Below are positions 1-9,400 of a DNA stretch of 13,296 bases, piece after piece. Every line of letters begins with the position of its first letter. Positions within the stretch are counted from its first letter, which is position 1. Location: contig JAOXYB010039028.1 in assembly GCA_028565635.1 (NCBI GenBank), forward strand, positions 1 through 13,296. The letters are read 5' to 3'. The notes under the pieces are model-generated. The model made no database searches. It was not told where the DNA came from and was given only the letters and a program-made list of their open reading frames with translations. A program made the position numbers and the translations under genes. This stretch comes from Phoronis ovalis (lineage: Eukaryota; Phoronida; Phoronidae).

Positions 1-304
1 AGAGTTAGTCTATTTACTAGAAGGCAAAATGTTACCATTGAGGTGGATGGGAAAATTAATTGTATCCTTATGCCATAAGTTAACATATAAGTCGTTTCAA
101 CTCCCACCTGATATGATGATTAAATATGAGAGTGAATCATGCCAGGTAGGTAGGTGAGAGAGTATGGAAAATGGGTTTGAAATACAAGAAATGGGTTTGA
201 TTAAACAAACCTTTTTGCTATCTATATAAAGCAGGATTACAGAAAAAAGAGCGTTAACAAATCAAATAATCTACCTCTGAACAATGGAGCTATGGTAGTA
301 TTAC
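1..304 (-). other. Intron after exon 12, partial
   Basis: This is AT-rich sequence downstream of the exon 12 donor GTAATA. I see no exon, poly(A) signal in a convincing context or repeat. The intron continues past the window edge. Confidence 0.7.
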
Positions 305-463
305 CTGTGTGAGATATTGAGATGAATCATTCTCTAAATCATCCATAGAATCTCTATGGTGCCGTCTCCCTGTATTTATTTGAGTTTTCAAATCCACATT
401 GGCTTCTTGTAGCCGTGAGACTGTGTCTTGTGTTCTCTCTAATTGAGACTTCAAGGTATCTAC
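305..463 (-). CDS. MPRIP: Exon 12: coiled-coil segment
   Basis: This 159-nt exon (53 codons) follows acceptor TCTTAATAG and ends at CAG|GTAATA, phase 0 at both ends. It begins VDTLKSQLERTQDTVSRLQ and continues EANVDLKTQI, with hydrophobics at heptad a/d positions. It then turns polar (RRHHRDSMDDLENDSS). The C-terminal coiled coils of MPRIP bind the myosin phosphatase targeting subunit and RhoA; here only the first coil is visible. The donor shows that the gene continues beyond the window start. Confidence 0.88.
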
Positions 464-3400
464 CTATTAAGAGAAGATTTCTAAGTACAGCAGATTACAT
501 ACAAGCAGAAAAGGCAACACATATATGGTACCACAACAAACCACATGTATATTTTCCATAGTCAGTTACACTAAATTTTTCTATCTGTGCTAAATGCGCT
601 GTCGTGGCTCTCGATCTTATATCTAAATCATATAATTCATATTTTTCAGAAACTGCAAAAGTGTATATTTACAAATAAAATAAAAGCAAGAAGTATGAAC
701 ACAAAGAAGAAAGATAAAACAAAACTTAGTAAATAGTACAGTGTCACAATGAGCACACAGATATAAGCCACAACTCAGAAGCCAACACCACACTAAAACT
801 GAACACCACAGTAAGCAGTGCCCTCCATATAATGTACTAGAGTCAAACTGAAAGATTGGGAGTTGAATTTGTGTCTTTACAAAGAGAAAATGAAACTTAT
901 TGGTGCAAAATCTCAACTTAGGTACATTTATTGATTTATTTTACAGAGGACACTACTGTATATTAAAATACCAATTAAAAGTTCACTACACGCACACTTA
1001 CAAACTCTGGAGCAGGCTGTGTACAGAGAATGGAATGTATTAGTTATTGAGCACATTAACGACCAACCACAATCATACATTAAGTTGTATCACTTATTGC
1101 AATATATTCTTTGCACAGTCAAGTATAAAACAATACAACTGCACCTTTGTTGTAGAAAAATGGATAGAAGGATCATGTTTAAAGCAACAATGCATCTTTA
1201 TACATCAAGACATGCTCTCTTGGTAGCCTACAAGTTGAGCCATGTTTACAAACTAATTAGCAGCTTAAAACACAAAGTCAAATTTGAAGAAATTTTAACA
1301 AAGTCCCACAGCTGAACACCTTATTTGCAAACAAATTCTTCATCTAAACAGTACAACTTTGCATACATGTTATAAAGCACTTAGAGCAGAGAAGAGACTT
1401 AAATTTTATACCTCTGTTTCAAGCAGGTCAACAAGCACATTATCATCATTACCGCTACCCTCAGACTGTAAAACAAAGCAAGCTGGTTGTATACACAGCA
1501 CAACTACCTTACAATTTACATTAGATTGTAGGAAAACTTGGTCAACACTAGCACAGTAATTTTAATGCAGTTTATTGTTTCAGCACCATCACCAAAGGTG
1601 TAATGAGCGGTAGAACGAGCTTAGCAAATTTATTAGAATTCACTAGTTATAGAGTTGGTGCAACTTCTGTAGTACATGTAGTTCTAGTTACTGTTTCAAG
1701 TTATTGTGACCGAATAAGAGATTAGTGAACAAATTCTGCATTTAATGTGAAACCAAATGAATCTGGATTCTGTTCCATTTGGAATCTGTTCTTTTATCTT
1801 TTTTAACGAAAAAGAAATGATAATAAATAATGCAATTTAGAGGAAATATGAAATGTATTCATTGAAAAACATATTGTTTTATCTAGTACTGAATGAATAC
1901 AATATTGCCCCAGGGACATGTACAGTGTACAGTGCTATGATTACTTTACCTCTTTTCTCTTCTGAGCAATCATTTCTTTCCTTGCTATAATTTCTTTGCT
2001 CTTAGAGTTATCAACAACATTGTCTTCTTGCTGGTAAAGGAACAAGTTTTCCCCTTGTACATCAGGTGGAGGAGATCTAGGTCGCGGAGACCCAGACCTT
2101 GACCTTTGTAGCAACCTCTCACTAGGTGACATCATAGATGGGGATTTTGCATGATGTAACGAGGCACTTGATTTTCGTTCATAAAGTCGGCCAGATTCAT
2201 TCAATGTTGAATGATCTCGCTGAATATATTCATCATCTGACTTCGTTTTCTGAGGTACTTTTTCTGTAAAAGCTTCACCAGTTTCGAATTTTTGAAGATG
2301 TTTTGGTTTAAACGTACCACTGGATCTGCGATTAAGCTGTTTTAAACTTTTCTCCATGTCATGAATAGCCTAAAGATTAGTTGGAAACATGCAAATCAGT
2401 CAAGCATTTAAATACAAAAATTCCCCTCGTCAAACATTTAATCATGCTATTTTTTGAAAATTTACGTGCTTTTTGGTTCAAACTCAACAATTTAGCAAGC
2501 ATAGCAAAACTTAAATGTTTACTGCTAATTAAAGCACAAAAATACTAAATTAAGTTTAATTCAAGAATGAAAAGTTCTGCTTTAAAACAACATGCATACC
2601 TTACACAAAATAACAAAATATTTGCCAATCAGAATCAAACAGAAAAAAATCTAGCAAAATGCAAATACACTATTCAGAAAAACGTATATATTAGAAGATA
2701 CAAAATAACAGTAAACATTAATTTCATAATACACCACTGACAAACTATTTCATCCCTGGAGCATCCAGCCACTTTTTCAATCATGGCTGGTGCTACCATG
2801 CAAAGTATTTCTTAGTATCATATCCAAAACATCAATATAATTCAGAAGCTTACAATCCATTCCAGGAAGGAAATAGTTAGTATTATACAGCCTGATATAT
2901 TCCACTGAAATCATAAACATGTTCAGGACTATCATAATTATCATTTGCGCACAAAAACTGTATGAATCAAACCTTCCCGATTGTGCTACAAGATTAAAGG
3001 CATGTACAGCGGATAGTTTCCGGCTGATTATACACAAGATCAAGGCCCTGAACACTGAATACAATTTCTGTAGACAACATCAAAAGCTAAATAAAATTGT
3101 CAAGTACCAAGCTGATTTTATCACGGTCACTAATAAATAAAAACAACTGCCTGATAACAACCTGTTTATCTTGTTGTGACATGGGCGATGGTGGGAGCAC
3201 ATCTTCTTCGTCAGAATCTGCAATACTTCGTTGTCGCTTTGGTGTTTGGCTGTCTACTGAATGCTTTCGTTTGGGGGATTGTTCACGGTTGACTCGACGC
3301 ATGTATGGGAAATTGGTCTCACTTGATTCACTTGATGATGATCGTCGCCTGCTTACCTGACGAGCCTGAAATACAAACAGCAAAAAAAACCTGCAGTGAT

Positions 3401-6400
3401 ATAATAGCTTTTTTTGTGCACATTTCTGTAAAATCTAGTGAATAATATAATACAATTTGTTTTTAATTCTAGCCCACATTATAAAAGTACACATTGGAGG
3501 TAATAGCAGATTATTTGGCATTTTAAACTGGATAGAAATTTACCACATAGCTGTTTACAGCTTTTGCTGGTGAAAATGAACAGTGTTATTCTTGGAACAA
3601 TTTCTGTCTACGTATCTCTCAAGCTTTTTTGAGGATTTTTAGATGGAGTTTGTATGATGTATAATGTTTTGTATTACCTCATTATGAATATCGTCAAGTT
3701 GCTTAGCATGTTCTTGACTCAAAGCCTGTGGTCTTCTCTCTATGAATGCATCTTGCTCTTGAATTGTTCCCGATGGAAACCGTGAGCCCAGAGTTCTCAT
3801 ATCTGTTTTCAAAGTCGGTGGTGCGCTAACACGTTTTGAGACATTGGTCTTAACTGGAGCCTCATTTTCATGATTTTGAACACTATGACGATCAGTATCT
3901 GATTGTCTACTATAATCTTTCCTTCGATATTCAACATCAGTCGTTGGTACAGACTCTTGAATACTGTTCTCTTCTTGAGTATTTTTGCTGTTTAGTTCTA
4001 TACACTTTTCTATTGCCTCAATCCAGTTTTTACGAATACCCGAAGTCATTGCAGACAAAATATACTGGCCGTTTCTTGTCTGAAAGAAACGTCACTTTAG
4101 TAATAATTTTGTACACTGACAAAAATTAAAGTTACAAAAATTCAGTTACCTACTTCTCATGTCTCAGAGTATAATTTTAAGCGATGCTGAACCCTGCTGG
4201 TTGCAGAAAATAGAATGGTTTAGTCTGAATGATAGCAGTAATTTATCATCATGATCATTAGTTGAAGCTTTCATGTTTTTTTTCTGAGTACAATTAAAAG
4301 AACTGACTGATAAGCAATGCTGGAGAGAAAGTGCCTTAATAATAATAATTTTATAATAAATAGTTTTCAAGGACACAAAATCTAACACAAAGACGAGCAA
4401 AATGAAAGTGAATGAAGCATTGTAAATCAAAAATAGCAAGGACCTGCGGATACCAGTTTTAAAACAAGACACTAATAACTCTTCCATACAAATCAATGCA
4501 CTCTACTCTGTACCTTTATTCTGAACCCATAGCTGCGGGATACATTAACAGATGCCACCTCATTGCAGGTAGATAAATCAATACGTCCATCAATAATATT
4601 GTTTTCTTCAGCTCTCGAGTCCTTATAATATCTCAAAGCAGATCCACTTAATATAAACCAGTGCTTAGACCAATCCTAAAAGAGTAACATATAATGCAGC
4701 ATATACATTTATCAGAACTGTTACAATTCACAAGCAGAAATAAAAATTTCAATTGAATGTTGATTAAAATTTAATTCCTAGGTGGCATAAGAGTATGGGT
4801 TGTTTAAAATTACAATCAATTTGATGATAATACACTGCCAATAAAATATTTTTGACAAACAGTGTTTTCACAGTAGATCTAACAAAAGCTTTCAATTTTT
4901 TTTTAAAAAGTTGTTTACGGAATAGTTTCAGATAAAAAATGAAAAACAGAAATTTGAAACATACAAAAACTATAAGTTAATGCCTAGCAATCACATAACA
5001 ACAAGTTTGAATGGAATTTGTCTGAACAAACAATGTCATTAACCAACATTATAAATCTTGTATATCTATATTGCAGATAAATATATTGATTACTAGTGCT
5101 CTAGATTAGCAATGTGTCAAGCTTGATGAAACTGTGTACTTAGTCGCTCATAACTGTGTGAACATCAAACGAATCAAAAAATGCAATTGCAACCAATTAA
5201 TGTTTGAGTGTGATCAATTGTTTGAAATTGTGAATTGGTACAAATAGGTTTAATTATATATGAAATAACATAGCAGATTTGTGTCCATTGTTTCATATAA
5301 CAATCAGACTTCATTATTTTTATACTTTCATCAGCACCTGACTCTAGCACATGACCAAGGTCAAACAGAATACATAACACAGTACAATTCTAATCATGTA
5401 GCTCATTACCAAGCAAGCATCTTCATTAGTAATCATCATGTTTCAAAAGAGCTGTTAAACACAGGCACCTGTTTTATCAAGGACCATTCCATGAAACACA
5501 TGAACATGATTTGATGAGAAACAATCAGAATACTATTAAACAGTTCAGACTGTGTTTTGTATTTTGGTTAATATTGTTAAGTGTTTTCGGCTGACATTTG
5601 GCACACAGATTTTGAAATATACCTACCCTATCACTGGTACCTTGTTTCACCAACCAACCTTTCTTCATAAAATTTCCATCCTGCAAAGGACAAAAAATAA
5701 ACTGAAAAATAATGATTAATTTGATATTTACGTTCTCAGCAAAAACAAATAAAATCAAGCATCATTACTTTTTAAAAAGCAGAAGATGGCTAAATCAACT
5801 TCTTGAATTTAGCACCAATTATTTTAATTTCCAGTATCCAAGTTGATTACTTTTATCACTTCTCAGTTGAAAGATCTAAATACAATACATTGGCACGAAA
5901 TTCACAGTAAATATTTGCTGTTGGTTTTACTAAAATTATAGAATAGTTAAACATGAATCTGAAAATTCCATTGTTTCTTCGAAAATTAATATATCATGCA
6001 TAGAAATAAGCTAGCTTTGCAACAGTGCCCTGCATATGCAGTTTAGATTGGTAGTAACATTTATTACAAAGCCAGCTGACATGTATTATGTCGCACTTTG
6101 GAGGTTAGCTGGCTTGCACATATTTTCATAGAAATGCTAGTGAAATGAAATCTGACAAAGAAATCTAGTGTTTACCTTTGAAGCAGGAGCCTTCCACCGG
6201 TTGAATTTCTAAAGATTAGCAAGGAAAAAATGAAAGCAAGAGTTAAGAAATAATTGTGGTTAATTATTAAAGAAACTGTGAAGATCATCTCAAACAAAAT
6301 GTTGTCATGACACAACAGTTATGGGTTAATAAGTTATGTAGTTATTAATATTTTGAAATTGTGTCTATCACCTCTTTCGGACACAGATATGGGACTTCAA

Positions 6401-9400
6401 AGAAACGTGGTAATAACAAATTGTCATTGCCCGCGAGCTCCAAGTTCTTTTTGTGCCGTATGGAACAAACTAATCAAATGATATATGTCCTCCTATCCAG
6501 TGATATACACAATAATAATGTAAAAGGTTTATTGTGTAAGAATGTAGTCCCCTAAATCATATACATATACATGACTTTTAATTAAGATGTCAAAAATAAC
6601 GATGGACATGTAAATGAACATAAATTTTGGGGACTAATACTATATAGGTTACCTCCAGCTCATCAAATTCAAAAGAAGGTAACTGTTCAGACTGAGTCAT
6701 CTAGAAAGGTTATCAATAACAATATATTAAAGACTGCATTCATATTTCAGAATATATCCCAGACCATAAAAAGCTTCAGCCACCTTAAAATTAATTGTAG
6801 AGCAAAGTATGCACAGGGGAATTGAAGATGAGCTCTTATTTATTTCCTCGCAAGTCATCTTGCAACACATATTTTCATACAATGCAAACTGATTCAACAT
6901 GAGTGTTGCTAAAGAAATTCCTTATAGGAACAACCCTTCCACAGTAAACAAAATTCACGCTATTGAAAAACAAATTTTCTCAATTTTAAAGATGAAACTT
7001 TTTTCATACATACCTCTGTGCTGTTCCTAGTGCTATAGCTGTCTCGACTTGACTGGCTATCTTGACTCCTAGGAGATATTTCGCCACTCCCAACATCCAC
7101 ATCACGAGGAGTCATAGCTATGGATAATCCATATTTTCGTGGACTGGGTGACTTTGAATCTCGGAAGCTGCCCCCAACTTGTTGACCACGTTGTCTAAAT
7201 TCTGACAATGCCTGATCAACCCTGTGTCTGGTATCTAATCCACCGGGAAGACTACGGCGTCGATGTCTATCTTCAGGATTGACATATGTTTCAATTGACT
7301 TCTGTTTTGGGACGTTAGCGAGTTCTCGATAAGAAGCTGAATTTTTCCTTTGTGGTATCTGCGGTGGTGTTGGTGATCTTTCAGGTTTCGTTAGAGATTC
7401 AAATAAATTTTTCGCTCTCTTACCATCTGCCATTTCATCAAATTCCTGCTGTTGTGCTGCCAGTTGTTTATAATAAGCTCGACTACGAAGTGGAACTTTA
7501 TAATCTGCAGATAAATCGTCCTGTGATCTTTTTGCTTCACTGTCCTTTATTGAATCAACTAATGATAATTTGGGTTCGTTATATAAATCGTGCATACTAG
7601 AACTTTTGCGTAATCCATCATATCTTGAGTCTGATTTATGTTTTAAACTTCTAATGCTTCTATAAGAATGAGGTTCATGGGTTGACTGACTAGTTGGTGC
7701 CGAATAACTCTGTGAAACACACTTTGCTGATGCAGTATTTTTATCATTGGAAGGAGTTGTTGCTGGACTTTTTGAACTTAGGGGTGACGTGATAATTTGA
7801 GCACCAAGTCTTGTTGTATGAATTTGAGAAGAGCGTGGAGAAACAATTTGTCCACTAGAACGTGGTGATAGAAGCTGAGCACCAGATACAGCTTGAAATG
7901 AAAGATCTCTAGGTGGCGGTGGTCGAGCAGGAGGTGGCGGTGGCTCTTCCTCGCTTTCTTCTTCTTCTTCACTGTCTTCCTCTTCCTCACTGTCTTCCTC
8001 CTCGGACTCTTCTTCTAGAAACTTATGTGGAACGTGCGCCTCGCTCTTACTACGTGACAATGACAACTCCTTTAAAGTCTGATCACGTTTACGATTACTC
8101 GTACGCTCCGATTCGTAACGACCAACGTTTTCAGGAGAAACAGCAAAAATATCTCCTGCTTTGTCAGTGACAGTTGCAAAGGATTTGGATGGGGGGTTGT
8201 ACGAGCTATGGTGTCGGCGTACTCTCCCTGGGGACTGAGATCCGTTCACGTGGTTAGTATCTGGCTGTTGAGCTGGGTTGTGGGCAGCAGATGTCTAAAT
8301 CAAAAATTAATGAATCAGTATTAAAGCATACATGTTTGAGATTGACTTTATAATTACCTTAAATATTCTAGTTCTTATAGTACTTGGTCAGAAACCACCA
8401 GCATAATATAGAAGCATATATTTTTAAGCAACACCCTACAGCTTTAATTCTAATGCAATATGCAACAATGTTCCTCCAGGGGGGGCCCTCATGGTTTTCT
8501 TAATACAGTATGTGCTGCCTAAAACTAATCCAAAAATTTAGCTTGTGGCAGCAAACCCAATACATCTTTTTGAAATGTACCGGCAGCAAAATTTCAAATT
8601 ACGCAAACTAGTTGTTACAAATCAAATTCCAAAATCTATTTATGGATACAAATCAGGTAATAATCCAAATTATTTGCTGTAAGCAGTGGGTAGCAATCTT
8701 TTTGAATTTCTTTATGCTAGCAATCCAAAGAGAAGTAAGAAGTATACAATCAAAGCCCAAAATGCTCAACTGGGCCTCACACCCCCACCAAAATATAATT
8801 TCAGTACCCTGTTTCGGGCTCTTCCTATGCTGTTACAGTACAGCTAGCATCACACCACATCACATCACATCACATCACAGGTGTTACCTGTTAATGACTG
8901 ACCCAGTTTTTATTGGCTTATTTTATGCTTTACGGCTGTACATAGTACAAAAGAAAACATGACTACAGTGCATTTTGTCAACTACACCATTTTAAACAAT
9001 TTTCCACCTTTTGTCAGAGCAAGAATCCAACAATGCGAACTTCATATAAATTATCTTGAGATGTACAGTTGTAGTCTGAAACAATTCCAAAACTCTTATA
9101 TATCCACAAAAAAAAAACAATCAGTTATACTTAGCAAATTGACAGTATTTTTGCAGCTTAACATCATTTAAAAAAAAAAAATTTATTGGCAACTAGGTTA
9201 AGCTATTCAGTAATAAATCAATAACTGCAACTTTATTTCTTTAATACAACAAGTAAGTTTCATTTATTAGGAAATTAATAATTGATTACTAACACTTGAT
9301 TAAATGCATAAACATAATATCCATGCCTGCATGAGCTGGAGGAATTCAATAGTATAACAAAGGACCTTTTTAAAGTACATGAGCAAGCTAACAAAAAGGA

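Noticed and set aside
575-650. Exon-like minus-strand stretch reading SEKYELYDLDIRSRATTAH and onward after a TTTTGCAG acceptor
   Set aside because: It looks coiled-coil-like, but joining the phase-0 end of exon 11 to that acceptor reads straight into a stop, and the open frame would need a different phase. The only donor nearby, AGT|GTAACT, is weak.
623-916. 97-codon minus-strand open frame rich in Cys, Phe and Leu
   Set aside because: It is intronic, hydrophobic by AT-rich codon chance, and its start and end fit no splice signals of the gene.
1019-1315. 98-codon open frame on the plus strand
   Set aside because: It lies wholly in an intron, has AT-driven composition and shows no motif or splice partner.
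1580-1605. Plus-strand acceptor and donor around CACCATCACCAAAG
   Set aside because: No plus-strand gene exists here for it to belong to, and the 14-nt size is not supported by any neighbouring exon.
4164-4496. 110-codon minus-strand open frame
   Set aside because: It lies inside the intron that splits PH2, where the protein is continuous across the exon junction.
5174-5514. Overlapping open frames on both strands
   Set aside because: They sit in the intron inside PH2 and overlap on opposite strands, with no family resemblance.
7778-7990. Open frames opposite or shifted within exon 3
   Set aside because: They are shadows of the real 427-codon frame and owe their Lys and Leu runs to the acidic-run codons read in other frames.
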